64,000 nt of DNA from Bacillota bacterium (GCA_023429785.1 JAEZDD010000003.1:124001-188000); one strand, 5' to 3'; positions 23,660 to 33,045 are shown, numbered from the stretch's first letter. Program-made: numbers and translations. The notes: generated from the letters alone by a model not told the origin.

Positions 23660-25588
23660 TTATTGTTTAATGAGAACCAAAGGAGAAATCGGCGAAGCTT
23701 TAATATTCCCACTTGAGATTTCAGCTATAGCTTTGTTCCCGGCTAGCTTATCGTTCACATAAACGCCCCATGTTCCGTCTGGGATTTCAAGCTCAATTTC
23801 TGAAATGCTCGCATTAAAAATTACAACAATTTCTTCATCGCTGTTTTTCAATGTGAAAGCAACTACATTTTCAGGTGTATTCCCAAAAAAGCTTAGACAT
23901 TTTTCTATTTCTTCAACAGTTTTCAGCCTGAATAGTGAATGATTTTTGCGAAGCTCAATCATGCCCTTATAGAAGTTAAAAACCTCAATATATTCGGACT
24001 TTCTGTTCCATTTTATACTATTGACGAAGTCCGGCGAATTATAGCTGTTTTCAACGAAAATTTCCCCTGTTTCATCCTTTGGCTTTGTCCTCAAAAACTC
24101 CTGCCCCGCTTGGATAAAAGGAATCCCCTGAGATAGAAAAACAATAGAAGCGGCAAGCATATCCATTTTAATTCTGTTTTCAGCGCTGTCTGTTATGCTT
24201 GAATAATACAGCTTATCCCACAGGGTGTAGTTGTCATGTGCCTCTGTATAATTAACCGTTTGAGTTGGACTTGTTGACCATGCCTTCAGACCTTTTAGCT
24301 TGGAATATTCAATAAGCTTGTTTTTCGTCGAGGCGGTTATGCAAAGCTTTAGTTTCTCTTCAAGCCCTTTTTCACCGCTGACAAAGCCTTTTTCCTTGTA
24401 TTCAAAAACACTCCCCTTTATTACATCACGCATATCGTCGCTGAAGAAGGCAATTTCAGTCAGCTTATCTGCATTCGCTTTTAAGGAACGCTTTTCAACA
24501 GGAAGAGGAGTGTCGCCACCGCACCAGCCCTCACCGTACACGATTAGAGATTCGTCAATGCCCTTTAGCATATTTCGGATTTCATTCATTGTGTCGACAT
24601 CATGAAGCCCCATTAAGTCAAATCGAAAGCCGTCAATCTTATATTCCTCAGCCCAGTATTTAACCGAATCAATCAGGAATTTCCTCATCATAGGATGCTC
24701 GGACGCTGTTTCATTCCCGCAGGCTGAACCGTCAGTGAACTTCCCATTTTCAGTTCTGTAATAATAATCAGGGACAGTTAAGTTGAAGCTTGAATCTGTC
24801 GCTTTATATGTGTGATTATAAACAACATCCATTACAACACGAATGCCGTTATCGTGCAAAGCCTTAATCAGCTCCTTGAATTCTTTTATTCTGACAGCCC
24901 CATCATTAGGATTCGTCGAATATGAGCCTTCGGGAGTGTTATAATTCTGTGGGTCATATCCCCAATTAAATTGTGGCTGATTTAAATTTTCTTCATCAAC
25001 TGTTTCATAATCAAAAGCCGGCAATAGATGAACATGAGTAACCCCCAGCTCCTTTAAATGAGAAAGCCCTGTGAAATGCCCGCTTGGATTTTTCGTCCCT
25101 AGCTCGGTGAAGCCGAGGAAAATCCCCTTATGTTTTATGCCCGAGCTTTCGTCGATTGAAAAATCCCGAACGTGTGCTTCATACAAAACAGCATCTGTAA
25201 TAGCCTTAAATTCAGGACGTGATGCTTCGTTCCAGCCCTCAGGATTTGTTTTCTCAAGGTCGATAACCATTCCGCGCTTCCCATTCACGCCGACTGCCTT
25301 AGCATAAATGTCAACGACCTCGTTGGTTTCACCATTTATTGTCACATCATAAGTGTAATAAAGCTCGTGCAGATTTTCGCTGACTGTGACAGTCCAGACG
25401 CCCAAACTGCTTTTTCCCATTTCAATTTTCTTAATGAGATTTGAGCCTGAGCCTTTCATATATAAATTGAGGCTGACCCTTTGAGCTGTGGGAGCCCAGA
25501 TTTTAAAGATTGAACTTTTTTTTGAATAAATTACTCCAAGCTCTTCATTTGTATATAGCTTAAAAATATCTGTATAAATACAAAACAC
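23660..25588 (-). CDS. pulA: Type I pullulanase (glycogen/starch debranching enzyme)
   Basis: GH13 enzyme that cuts alpha-1,6 branches in pullulan, starch or glycogen. An N-terminal CBM48-like domain (FKIWAPTAQRVSLNLY, ~28-43) comes first. The type I signature is seen as FNWGYDPQNYNTPEGSYS (~208-225), followed by DVVYNHTYK, GFRFDLMGLHD with the catalytic Asp, YGEGWCGG with the catalytic Glu, and YTEAHDNYTLWDK. At 642 aa without signal peptide, it should be intracellular. The start is uncertain: GTG 25588 overlaps an AAGGGG site, and no ATG is in frame nearby. It diverges from a maltodextrin-type ABC importer. Confidence 0.93.
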   Translation of the reverse strand: MFCIYTDIFKLYTNEELGVIYSKKSSIFKIWAPTAQRVSLNLYMKGSGSNLIKKIEMGKSSLGVWTVTVSENLHELYYTYDVTINGETNEVVDIYAKAVGVNGKRGMVIDLEKTNPEGWNEASRPEFKAITDAVLYEAHVRDFSIDESSGIKHKGIFLGFTELGTKNPSGHFTGLSHLKELGVTHVHLLPAFDYETVDEENLNQPQFNWGYDPQNYNTPEGSYSTNPNDGAVRIKEFKELIKALHDNGIRVVMDVVYNHTYKATDSSFNLTVPDYYYRTENGKFTDGSACGNETASEHPMMRKFLIDSVKYWAEEYKIDGFRFDLMGLHDVDTMNEIRNMLKGIDESLIVYGEGWCGGDTPLPVEKRSLKANADKLTEIAFFSDDMRDVIKGSVFEYKEKGFVSGEKGLEEKLKLCITASTKNKLIEYSKLKGLKAWSTSPTQTVNYTEAHDNYTLWDKLYYSSITDSAENRIKMDMLAASIVFLSQGIPFIQAGQEFLRTKPKDETGEIFVENSYNSPDFVNSIKWNRKSEYIEVFNFYKGMIELRKNHSLFRLKTVEEIEKCLSFFGNTPENVVAFTLKNSDEEIVVIFNASISEIELEIPDGTWGVYVNDKLAGNKAIAEISSGNIKASPISPLVLIKQ

Positions 25589-25893
25589 CCCTTATAATAT
25601 ATATTTTTATTTTTTTAATAACCCAAATTTTAAAATGCTAAAGATAGCATACAACATTTTTAAAAATTTAAAATCTAAAAAATATTAAATATTTATTAAC
25701 AATAGCTTACATATGAATCCCTGAAAGGCGGTTGAATTAGCTTTAGTCAAAACGAATTAAGATATGCGAAAATATTTGGAACATTAAACCAACAAGGTCG
25801 CTAGCAAATTTATGAATAATAACCATAATGTTCGGGAAAATATATAATACCTTACTAAAAAATTAGTTAATTTATCTAAACGGAGGAAGTAAA
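25589..25893. promoter_or_regulatory. Divergent control region between pulA and the sugar ABC importer
   Basis: 305 bases without a gene. It is very AT-rich near pulA and holds a perfect dyad ATGCTA-4-TAGCAT (25635-25650), a possible operator. A TATAAT-like -10 for the importer lies at ~25846-25851 without a good -35, and a weak leftward promoter near 25600-25630 could serve pulA. I see no clear LacI/MalR palindrome or catabolite-response element. Confidence 0.5.
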
Positions 25894-27132
25894 ATGAAAA
25901 GATTATTAGCAATGATTACTTGTGCTTTATTAGCTTTTTCAACCGGTTGTTCACGAAGCAATGAAAGCTCAGGCAGCTCTACTATCAAGAATGAAAAGGT
26001 TAGTCTGAAGCTTTGGGGCTCACAGGAAGACCAGGGAATGCTGACTGGAATGGTTGACAGCTTTAAAAAAGCTCATCCGGATAAAACCTATGATATTACG
26101 CTGGGGGTTGTATCAGAAGCTGACGCAAAATCAGAGGTATTAAAAGACGTTGCTGTTGCCGGCGATGTTTTCTGTTTTGCCGGCGACCAAATTGCCGAGC
26201 TTAAAAATGCCGGTGCTTTATACAGAGTGACTAAAAATAAGGATGCTGTCATTTCAAACAACACTCCGGCTTCAATTGCCGCTTGTACTATAGATAATGA
26301 GCTTTATGCTTATCCGTCATCCTCAGACACCTATTTTATGTATTATGATAAGAGCAAATTCACAGAAGATGAAGTTAAATCTGTTGAAAAAATGCTCGCT
26401 AAGGACTTAGGCGCTAATGTAAAAAACTTCGTTTATAACATTGACGATGGATGGTATAACGCCGGATTTTTCTTCGCTAACGGCTGTACTCTATTCGGAA
26501 AAGATGGTTTAGATCCAAAATCCTGTGATTTCAACAGTGCCAATGGCGTCGCTGTCGGAAAATATCTCGTGGATTTGGTTAAAAATCCAAGGTTTGCTGA
26601 CTATAAGGATGATGGTCAATTGCTCACAAATGTTCAAAGCGGGACTTATGCCGCTGTTGTTACGGGAACATGGAATTCAGAGGCTATCAAAGGTTATCTG
26701 GGAGCAAACTATGCGGCAACAAAGCTTCCGACAATTATGATTGACGGAAAAGAAAAGCAATTAAGTTCAATGGCGAACTTTAAGCTTTACGGCGTTAATT
26801 CTCAGACCAAGCACCCTTCAGATGCGCTTGCACTCGCTGAATTCCTAACAAGCAAGGAATGTCAGAAAATTAGATTTGACAAAAGAAGCTTTGCCCCCAC
26901 CAATAAAGATTTGGCCGCTGACGAAGCCGCTCTATCCTCAAATATAGCTGTTTCAGCTCTGGCAAATCAATCTCAATTCGCGACGCTTCAAGCTTCAATC
27001 CCGCAGATGGGGAAATACTGGGAGCCGGCTGAAGCCTTCGGGGCTGGAATTATTGACGGGACAGTCACAAAAGAAAATATGCAGCAAAAGCTTGATGCCT
27101 TAGTTCAGGCAACCTTAGCAACAATTTCATAG
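25894..27132 (+). CDS. Extracellular sugar-binding lipoprotein of ABC importer (MalE-like)
   Basis: 412-aa solute-binding protein. The lipoprotein signal is MKRLLAMITCALLAFSTGC with the lipobox STGC, so Cys19 is lipidated and the protein is held outside the membrane. The mature part has the family-1 binding-protein pattern (VSLKLWGSQEDQGMLTGMVDSF; DVFCFAGDQIAELKNAGALY; PSSSDTYFMYYDKSKF). GGAGG precedes ATG 25894. Two permease genes follow and pulA diverges, so maltodextrins or related alpha-glucans are the likely substrate; that is inference from context. Confidence 0.9.
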   Translation: MKRLLAMITCALLAFSTGCSRSNESSGSSTIKNEKVSLKLWGSQEDQGMLTGMVDSFKKAHPDKTYDITLGVVSEADAKSEVLKDVAVAGDVFCFAGDQIAELKNAGALYRVTKNKDAVISNNTPASIAACTIDNELYAYPSSSDTYFMYYDKSKFTEDEVKSVEKMLAKDLGANVKNFVYNIDDGWYNAGFFFANGCTLFGKDGLDPKSCDFNSANGVAVGKYLVDLVKNPRFADYKDDGQLLTNVQSGTYAAVVTGTWNSEAIKGYLGANYAATKLPTIMIDGKEKQLSSMANFKLYGVNSQTKHPSDALALAEFLTSKECQKIRFDKRSFAPTNKDLAADEAALSSNIAVSALANQSQFATLQASIPQMGKYWEPAEAFGAGIIDGTVTKENMQQKLDALVQATLATIS

Positions 27133-27150
27133 GCATTATTTTTTAAAAGA

Positions 27151-27186
27151 GGCAGTAGCTTTCTAGCGTTGGCTACTGCCTTTTTT
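27151..27186 (+). terminator. Attenuating terminator between binding protein and permease genes
   Basis: Perfect 9-bp GC-rich stem (27151-27159 with 27172-27180) and six T, located inside the importer operon. Partial readthrough would give much binding protein and less permease, a common arrangement in such operons. Confidence 0.85.
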
Positions 27187-27204
27187 ATAGGAGGTTTTAA
27201 CTAA

Positions 27205-28698
27205 ATGAAACAAAGCGAGTATTTTCAGTTGTCTGCCCCCAAAAAAGCTTTGCTCAATATTTCTAATTTTTTTAAGAGTCTTTTTAAGGACATACTAAGC
27301 TTCGTTATTGCTATTCCAAGGGGGATTGTCAAAATTTTCGTCGGGCTTGGAAGTGCCTTTAAATTCGGCGGCAATGCTTTTTTTCACGGGGATATTTTCA
27401 CAAAGCTTTCGTTTTTAATTATGGGTTGCTCAAATTTGTTTCGAGGACAGATTATTAAAGGCTTGTTTTTTCTCTTGACTGAAATACTGTTTCTTTATTA
27501 TTTTTTTTCAAGCGGAATTTTTGCGCTAAAAGGATTAATAACACTTGGAACTTTAAAGCAGGGTTGGGTTTATGATGAGGAACAGGGGATAGACATCCTT
27601 CAAAACGGCGATAATTCCATGCTGTTCTTATTATTTGGCGTATTCGCTATACTCGTTATTGTTGCATTTATAATGATTTATATCACAAGCATAAAATCGG
27701 CTGTTGAAACGGAGCATATTCAAAAATCAGGAGAAAAGGTTCCTTCGTTCCGCGATGATATCCGGTCATATTTAGACAATAAATTTCATAAGACGCTTTT
27801 GACTCTCCCGGTTTTAGGCGTATTACTTTTAACAATCGTTCCGCTGATTTACATGATTTTGATTGCTTTCACGAGCTTCGATAATCTTCACCAGCCACCG
27901 GGGAATCTATTCACTTGGATAGGACTTGGGAATTTCAAGAGAATGCTTTTCTCGGGCGAAATGATTTCAAAGACCTTCTGGCCTGTTCTTGGCTGGACTA
28001 TCGTATGGGCGATTTTCGCAACCTTCTTAAATTATATTTTTGGCATAATTCTTGCTCTTTTAATCAACAACAAGCATATCAAGTTCAAAAGCTTATGGAG
28101 GACAATATTCGTCCTTTCAATAGCTATCCCACAATTCGTTTCACTTTTAATAATGAAGAATATGCTCAATGATGAGGGGCCTATTAATGTCGCGCTTAGA
28201 AATCTAGGGCTGATTTCAAGCTATATCCCTTTTCTCACGAATGCAACCTATGCTCGTGTTGCAATTATTATTATCAACCTTTGGATTGGCATTCCTTATA
28301 CTATGCTTATTACCTCCGGCATTCTCCTCAATATTCCCGACTATTTATATGAAAGCGCTAGGATTGACGGCGCATCACCTTTCTTTATGTTTAAGAAAAT
28401 CACAATGCCCTATGTTCTTTTTGTCACCTCACCGCATCTAATAACTCAATTCATCGGGAATATAAATAACTTTAATGTTATTTTTCTTCTTTCTGGAGGT
28501 GGCCCCAGCACGCTCGATTATTATCAGGCGGGGAAAACGGACCTGCTCGTCACCTGGCTTTATAAATTAACGGTAAAAAGCAAGGATTATAATTTTGCTT
28601 CAACCATTGGCATTTTAGTGTTCGTGCTTTCTGCCGTATTTTCGCTGCTTGCTTATAGAAGGACTTCTGCCTATAACAACGAGGAGGAATTTTCATAA
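27205..28698 (+). CDS. Sugar ABC importer permease (MalF-like)
   Basis: 497-aa permease. The N-terminal ~170 residues are an added part with membrane helices (~85-110 and ~130-155), as in long MalF proteins, before the core of about six helices from ~200 to the C-terminus. The EAA-type loop is seen in YESARIDGASPFFMFKKITMPYVL (split over ~388-411), which contacts the ATPase. GGAGG precedes ATG 27205. Its stop overlaps the next gene's ATG (TAATG), so the two permeases are coupled. No ATPase gene lies in the operon; a shared MsmX/UgpC-type ATPase elsewhere is expected. Confidence 0.92.
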   Translation: MKQSEYFQLSAPKKALLNISNFFKSLFKDILSFVIAIPRGIVKIFVGLGSAFKFGGNAFFHGDIFTKLSFLIMGCSNLFRGQIIKGLFFLLTEILFLYYFFSSGIFALKGLITLGTLKQGWVYDEEQGIDILQNGDNSMLFLLFGVFAILVIVAFIMIYITSIKSAVETEHIQKSGEKVPSFRDDIRSYLDNKFHKTLLTLPVLGVLLLTIVPLIYMILIAFTSFDNLHQPPGNLFTWIGLGNFKRMLFSGEMISKTFWPVLGWTIVWAIFATFLNYIFGIILALLINNKHIKFKSLWRTIFVLSIAIPQFVSLLIMKNMLNDEGPINVALRNLGLISSYIPFLTNATYARVAIIIINLWIGIPYTMLITSGILLNIPDYLYESARIDGASPFFMFKKITMPYVLFVTSPHLITQFIGNINNFNVIFLLSGGGPSTLDYYQAGKTDLLVTWLYKLTVKSKDYNFASTIGILVFVLSAVFSLLAYRRTSAYNNEEEFS

Positions 28699-29567
28699 TG
28701 GAGGATGCTCGCAATCTCAAGTCGAATTCAAGCTCAAAAAATGCTACAACAATACTTGTTTATGCTATACTGATTATTTTATCGCTGATATGGATTATCC
28801 CGATATTATGGGTTGTTCTGACCTCGTTAAGGGCAGAGCCTGGTTCTTTCACCAACACATTTTTCCCAAAGGGGTATACCTTAAATAACTATAAAAGGCT
28901 TTTCACGGAAACACAGCAATTCTATTTTCTAAGATGGTTTTTTAATACGCTGTTTGTTGCCATATTATCTTGTGCTATTTCAACCTTTTTTGTCCTTTCG
29001 GTTTCTTATGTAATGTCAAGACTAAGATTCAAGTCGAGAAAGCCATTCATGAACATCGCTTTGATTCTCGGAATGTTCCCGGGCTTTATGTCAATGATTG
29101 CAATTTATTATATACTCAACTCCTTCGGGGTTTCACAATCCTTAGCGGCACTTATAATGGTATATTCTGGCGGCGCGGGGCTTGGCTTTTATGTCGCAAA
29201 GGGCTTTTTTGACACACTTCCACGGGCTCTTGACGAAGCAGCGTATCTGGATGGCTGCACAAAATCCCAGGTCTTCTGGAAAATTACACTTCCGCTTTCT
29301 AAGCCGATAATAATATATACTATTATGACGGCATTCTTAGCCCCGTGGATTGACTATATTTTCGCCAGCGTAATAATGGGCGACAATTATTCAAACTACA
29401 CCGTGGCATTAGGTCTTTTTAAAATGCTTGAAAGAGAATTCATTCACAGATACTATACCCAGTTTGCCGCCGGCTCTGTTCTTGTATCTATCCCGATTTC
29501 CTTATTGTTCATCAGCCTTCAACGCTTCTATGTCGAGGGGGTTACCGGTGGAGCTGTAAAGGGGTAA
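28698..29567 (+). CDS. Sugar ABC importer permease (MalG-like)
   Basis: 289-aa inner-membrane permease with about six helices and short termini (first helix ~20-40, IILSLIWIIPILWVVLTSL). The EAA loop reads LDEAAYLDGCTKSQVFWKITLPLSKP, split across ~175-200. It partners the MalF-like protein, whose stop overlaps its start by one base. An ATPase is missing from the operon. A terminator follows directly. Confidence 0.93.
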   Translation: MEDARNLKSNSSSKNATTILVYAILIILSLIWIIPILWVVLTSLRAEPGSFTNTFFPKGYTLNNYKRLFTETQQFYFLRWFFNTLFVAILSCAISTFFVLSVSYVMSRLRFKSRKPFMNIALILGMFPGFMSMIAIYYILNSFGVSQSLAALIMVYSGGAGLGFYVAKGFFDTLPRALDEAAYLDGCTKSQVFWKITLPLSKPIIIYTIMTAFLAPWIDYIFASVIMGDNYSNYTVALGLFKMLEREFIHRYYTQFAAGSVLVSIPISLLFISLQRFYVEGVTGGAVKG

Positions 29568-29576
29568 TACGCAAAA

Positions 29577-29607
29577 AATTCCCGCTATAAAACGGGAATT
29601 TTTTTAT
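29577..29607. terminator. Terminator between importer operon and metK
   Basis: Perfect 8-bp stem (29577-29584 with 29593-29600), 8-base loop, seven T to the right and a matching A-tract to the left, so it may serve both converging units. Confidence 0.88.
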
Positions 29608-29626
29608 TTATATGTTTTTAAATATA

Positions 29627-30799
29627 CTATTTAACAGCAGCTAAAAGCGCCTCTGTCTTGTCTGTCTTTTCCCACGCAACGCCTAAGTCCTCTCTGCCCA
29701 TATGACCATAAGCAGCAAGCTTCTTGTATTGTGGCTTTCTTAGCTCAAGCATTTTGATGATTGCGGCTGGGCGAAGGTCAAATACCTTTCCAACTGCCTT
29801 TGAAAGCTCTTCGTCAGCAACCTTTCCTGTTCCGAAGGTATCAACCATTATTGAAACAGGGTGAGCAACACCGATAGCATAAGCAAGCTGAACCTCACAC
29901 TTGCTGGCTAGTCCGGCTGCTACAATATTTTTAGCAACATAACGAGTAGCATAAGCAGCAGAACGGTCAACCTTAGTTGGGTCCTTTCCTGAGAAAGCTC
30001 CGCCGCCGTGACGAGCGTATCCGCCATAGGTGTCAACGATAATTTTTCGACCTGTAAGTCCGCTGTCCCCCTGAGGCCCGCCGATTACAAAACGACCTGT
30101 TGGGTTAATGAAATAAATTGTCTTTTCGTCAAGAAGCTCAGCCGGAATAACAGGCTTCACAACCTTTTCAACAATGTCCTCACGGATTTGTTCAAGTGTA
30201 ACCTGAGCGTCATGCTGTGAAGATACAACAACTGTGTCAACTCTTGCCGGCTTCCCGTCAATATATTCAACAGTAACCTGAGTTTTTCCGTCCGGTCTTA
30301 AGTAAGGTAATGTTCCGTTCTTTCTAACCTCTGTGAGCTTTAGTGCTAGCTTTTGTGCCAGTGAAATTGGCATTGGCATTAGCTCAGGTGTTTCGTTACA
30401 AGCATAACCGAACATCATCCCCTGGTCGCCGGCGCCGGTATCATTCGCCTGTTCTTCACGTCCCTCTAAAGCATTGTCAACGCCCATAGCAATGTCGGCA
30501 GACTGCTTGTCTATTGTAGTAATAACAGAACAGGTGTGGCCGTCAAAGCCATACTTTGCTCTGTCATAGCCAATGTTAATAACAACATCTCTAACTATTG
30601 AAGGGATATCAACTATTGCCTTTGTTGTGATTTCGCCCATACATAAAACCATTCCTGTTGTAACACAGGTTTCACAAGCAACACGGCTCATAGGGTCTTG
30701 TTCTAGCATTGCGTCAAGAACAGCATCAGAAATCTGGTCGCAAATTTTATCTGGATGTCCTTCTGTAACGGATTCAGATGTGAATAATAATTTTGACAT
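29627..30799 (-). CDS. metK: S-adenosylmethionine synthetase
   Basis: Makes SAM from methionine and ATP. The ATP-binding [20 protein letters not shown] is at residues ~7-26 and the SAM synthetase signature [11 protein letters not shown] is at ~122-132, with the glycine-rich [19 protein letters not shown] in the third domain. 390 aa is full length. Its leader is a SAM-I riboswitch that ends in a terminator, so it is switched off by its own product. It starts just downstream of ribU but has its own promoter. Confidence 0.98.
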   Translation of the reverse strand: MSKLLFTSESVTEGHPDKICDQISDAVLDAMLEQDPMSRVACETCVTTGMVLCMGEITTKAIVDIPSIVRDVVINIGYDRAKYGFDGHTCSVITTIDKQSADIAMGVDNALEGREEQANDTGAGDQGMMFGYACNETPELMPMPISLAQKLALKLTEVRKNGTLPYLRPDGKTQVTVEYIDGKPARVDTVVVSSQHDAQVTLEQIREDIVEKVVKPVIPAELLDEKTIYFINPTGRFVIGGPQGDSGLTGRKIIVDTYGGYARHGGGAFSGKDPTKVDRSAAYATRYVAKNIVAAGLASKCEVQLAYAIGVAHPVSIMVDTFGTGKVADEELSKAVGKVFDLRPAAIIKMLELRKPQYKKLAAYGHMGREDLGVAWEKTDKTEALLAAVK

Positions 30800-30851
30800 T
30801 TGTGTTTCCTCCTAAAATAAACTAAATTCGTATCAGATTCTTTAATAAAAC

Positions 30852-31002
30852 AAAAAATCAGCACAAAGAGTGCTGATTTGTTTTTTACTACAAAATCCTC
30901 ATCTCTCGGATAATTCCGCAGGAATTAGCACCTTCTTCGCAATTTCTTGCAATTAGGTTGCCGGGCTTCATCGGACCTGTTCCTCAGCCACTCTTGATAA
31001 GG
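30852..31002 (-). promoter_or_regulatory. SAM-I (S-box) riboswitch of metK
   Basis: The aptamer (30897-31002) has the P1 arms CCTTATC/GATGAGG, and in order the conserved segments AAGAGTGGCTGAGG, GATGAAGCCCGGCAACC, AAGGTGCTAATTCC and CCGAGAGATGAGG. It is followed by a 9-bp terminator stem (30870-30878 with 30856-30864) and a U-run, which makes it an OFF switch when SAM is high. Confidence 0.95.
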
Positions 31003-31020
31003 TATTAAATTGTCTATATA

Positions 31021-31049
31021 AGTATACAGTACATTTTTATATTTGTCAA
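31021..31049 (-). promoter_or_regulatory. metK promoter
   Basis: -35 TTGACA (31044-31049), 17-base spacer, -10 TATACT (31021-31026). It begins seven bases after the ribU stop and reads into the SAM-I riboswitch. Confidence 0.88.
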
Positions 31050-31055
31050 TAGTAT

Positions 31056-31655
31056 TTATTTCTTATTATAATTCCCTTTTATCACAGGTGAAAGCTTTTT
31101 ATACACGAACAATGTGATGATGACACTAGCCAGCCCTTTCATAAAAGTGAACGGCATATTGAAAATTATCAATGCCTGCCATAGATTTTCTATGCTCGGC
31201 AAAATGACCTTGTATGATTGAATTATTGCCTCCATCGGCATAAATGCTGTGTAAATCGGATAAACAATGAAGTAATTAATGAACACGCTGACAACAGCCA
31301 TTGTTACTGCGCCAATCAGCGAGCCAATAATCGCACCCTTTTGATTTTTCATTTTATTGTATATCAGTCCTGCCGGAACCACGAACAATACACCCAGAAT
31401 GAAGTTGCATAATTCGCCTATCCCGCCTGTCTGAGTGAAAAACAAATTCACAAGATTTTTCACAAGGCAGACAGCAATTCCACTTATCGGTCCCATTGAA
31501 AATGCGGCGATTAATGCCGGAAGCTCAGAAAAATCAAACTTGATGTAGCTTGGCATTAATGGGACACTGAAGCTTAAAAACATAAGCACTGTTGACACCG
31601 CCGCCAGCATTCCGGTCATAGTTAATTTTCTCACATTGATTTTTTTGTTTGACAT
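31056..31655 (-). CDS. ribU: ECF transporter S component, riboflavin-type (RibU)
   Basis: Substrate-binding membrane subunit of an energy-coupling-factor vitamin importer; 199 aa with about six hydrophobic helices. The N-terminus LTMTGMLAAVSTVLMFLSFSVP and FDFSELPALIAAFSMGPISG match the RibU family, with LVKNLVNLF and GELCNFILG following. The FMN riboswitch in its leader strongly supports riboflavin as substrate. The shared EcfA/EcfA'/EcfT energising module is not in the window. GGAGG precedes ATG 31655. Confidence 0.92.
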   Translation of the reverse strand: MSNKKINVRKLTMTGMLAAVSTVLMFLSFSVPLMPSYIKFDFSELPALIAAFSMGPISGIAVCLVKNLVNLFFTQTGGIGELCNFILGVLFVVPAGLIYNKMKNQKGAIIGSLIGAVTMAVVSVFINYFIVYPIYTAFMPMEAIIQSYKVILPSIENLWQALIIFNMPFTFMKGLASVIITLFVYKKLSPVIKGNYNKK

Positions 31656-31702
31656 AAAATTTCCTCCAATATTTTGGTAAGAAACCGCAAGAAAAGTAAA
31701 AA

Positions 31703-31908
31703 GCCCTCAGACAAGATGTCTAAGGGCATGTAGCTACTAAAGCCTGCATGTTTCTTTCATCCGGACTCAATGAATTCATAAAAAATTCAAATTACCGTCG
31801 GTTTTGGAATCTCACCAAAATCTGCATTGCATAAATTTACAACGCTCGTGGACTAAGCTCTCGCTATTACCACCGGTGTGGAATCTCACCACGCCCCGAA
31901 ACTCATTA
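31703..31908 (-). promoter_or_regulatory. FMN riboswitch (RFN element) of ribU
   Basis: The aptamer (about 31746-31908) has the P1 arms AGTTTC/GAAACAT and the paired conserved segments: CGGGGCGTGGTGAGATTCCACACCGG shortened here to its key parts GGTGAGATTCC and ACCGGTGG, then GTCCACGAGC, then TTTGGTGAGATTCCAAAACC with ACGGT, and GTCCGGATGAAAG. A 10-bp terminator stem (31718-31727 with 31703-31712) and a U-run follow. FMN should switch ribU off. Confidence 0.95.
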
Positions 31909-31930
31909 ATATTTAGTTTTTAGTGAACGA

Positions 31931-32365
31931 TTAGTCTTCAACTGTACTTTCTTCATCGTCAAAATCGAATTCAAGACTTTCGCCACAATTTGGGCAATTG
32001 ATAGAACCCTCTTCAATCATTTCCTGGTCAAGACAAATTGTGTCGCCACAGGTTGGACAGATTACTTCATAGAACAAGTCGTCAGCGTCATAATCTAAAT
32101 CGTCTTCCTCATCCTCATCGTCAAAATAATCGTCATCGTCATCAATGTCATAGTAATCTTCTTCAAGTTCACCTAAATCTTCGTCGAGAATGTCAACGAG
32201 CTCAACAACTTCATCAATTTCACTTTCTAAATCTTCAACAGAAAGTGTTAATTCTTGCAAAATATCTGCCATTTGAATAAGAACTTTTCCCTCTTTGGTC
32301 GAATCATCGATTTCAAGACCATCCATTAGTCCTTGAAGATAAGATACTCTGTCTGTAAGCTTCAT
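31931..32365 (-). CDS. CD1247-like acidic zinc-ribbon protein
   Basis: 144-aa protein of unknown function found in Clostridia. The N-terminus (MKLTDRVSYLQGLMDGLEID, then EGKVLIQMADILQEL) matches the CD1247-type N-terminal domain and is followed by a coiled-coil-like helix. A very acidic stretch (residues ~70-97, almost only Asp, Glu and Tyr) leads to a zinc ribbon, CPTCGDTICL then CPNCGESLEF, and an acidic tail. The overall charge is strongly negative. It lies between efp and the FMN riboswitch. AGGAGA precedes the ATG. The role is unknown; nucleic-acid mimicry or regulatory binding is only a guess. Confidence 0.75.
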   Translation of the reverse strand: MKLTDRVSYLQGLMDGLEIDDSTKEGKVLIQMADILQELTLSVEDLESEIDEVVELVDILDEDLGELEEDYYDIDDDDDYFDDEDEEDDLDYDADDLFYEVICPTCGDTICLDQEMIEEGSINCPNCGESLEFDFDDEESTVED

Positions 32366-32428
32366 AACAATCTCTCCTTTTTAACTAAAATTAGCTGGGT
32401 CATATATAGAATAAATGGTGTGCAAAAA

Positions 32429-32986
32429 CTATGCACGCTCCATGTATTCACCTGTTCTTGTGTCGATACGAATCATGTCGCCCTCTTCAATGAATAGAGG
32501 AACACGGATTTCAGCACCTGTTTCAAGAGTAGCCGGCTTTGTAGCATTTGTTGCTGTATCGCCCTTAAAGCCCGGGTCAGTCTGAGTAATCTGAAGGACA
32601 ACAAAGTTTGGTGGTTCAACGCCAAAAACGTTACCCTTATATGAAAGCACCTTAACCTCCATATTTTCCTTAACGAACTGGAAGCTATCTCCCAGCTTGC
32701 TTTCGTCGATTGGCATTTGCTCATAAGATTCAACGTCCATAAAATAGTATAAAGAACCATCTGCATAAAGATATTGCATATCTTTTCTTTCAACAAATGC
32801 AGTTGGGAACTTATCTGATGGGTTAAATGTTCTATCAAGAACAGAACCGGTAATTACATTCTTGACTTTAGTTCTAACAAATGCTGCACCCTTCCCTGGT
32901 TTAACATGTTGGAATTCAACTATTTGCAGTACATTGTTGTCCATTTCAAAAGTAACACCATTTCTAAAATCTCCTGCTGTTATCAT
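32429..32986 (-). CDS. efp: Elongation factor P
   Basis: Relieves ribosome stalling at polyproline stretches. 185 aa with the KOW-like N-terminal domain and two OB domains. The functional loop is [17 protein letters not shown], with Lys32 at the tip; this residue is modified in some bacteria. The C-terminal signature [23 protein letters not shown] is present. The efp promoter lies at 33046-33074. GGAGG precedes ATG 32986. It is first before the acidic zinc-ribbon gene. No modification enzyme (epmA/epmB, earP) is seen in the window. Confidence 0.97.
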   Translation of the reverse strand: MITAGDFRNGVTFEMDNNVLQIVEFQHVKPGKGAAFVRTKVKNVITGSVLDRTFNPSDKFPTAFVERKDMQYLYADGSLYYFMDVESYEQMPIDESKLGDSFQFVKENMEVKVLSYKGNVFGVEPPNFVVLQITQTDPGFKGDTATNATKPATLETGAEIRVPLFIEEGDMIRIDTRTGEYMERA

Positions 32987-33045
32987 AAAAAACCTCCATA
33001 AATATTGTCTTTTGCAGTATTAATATTTAATTTTTATACCTTTAT

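Noticed and set aside
32038..32280. His/Arg-rich frame on the + strand
   Set aside because: It is the complement of the acidic Asp/Glu tract of the CD1247-like gene; composition is fully explained by that.
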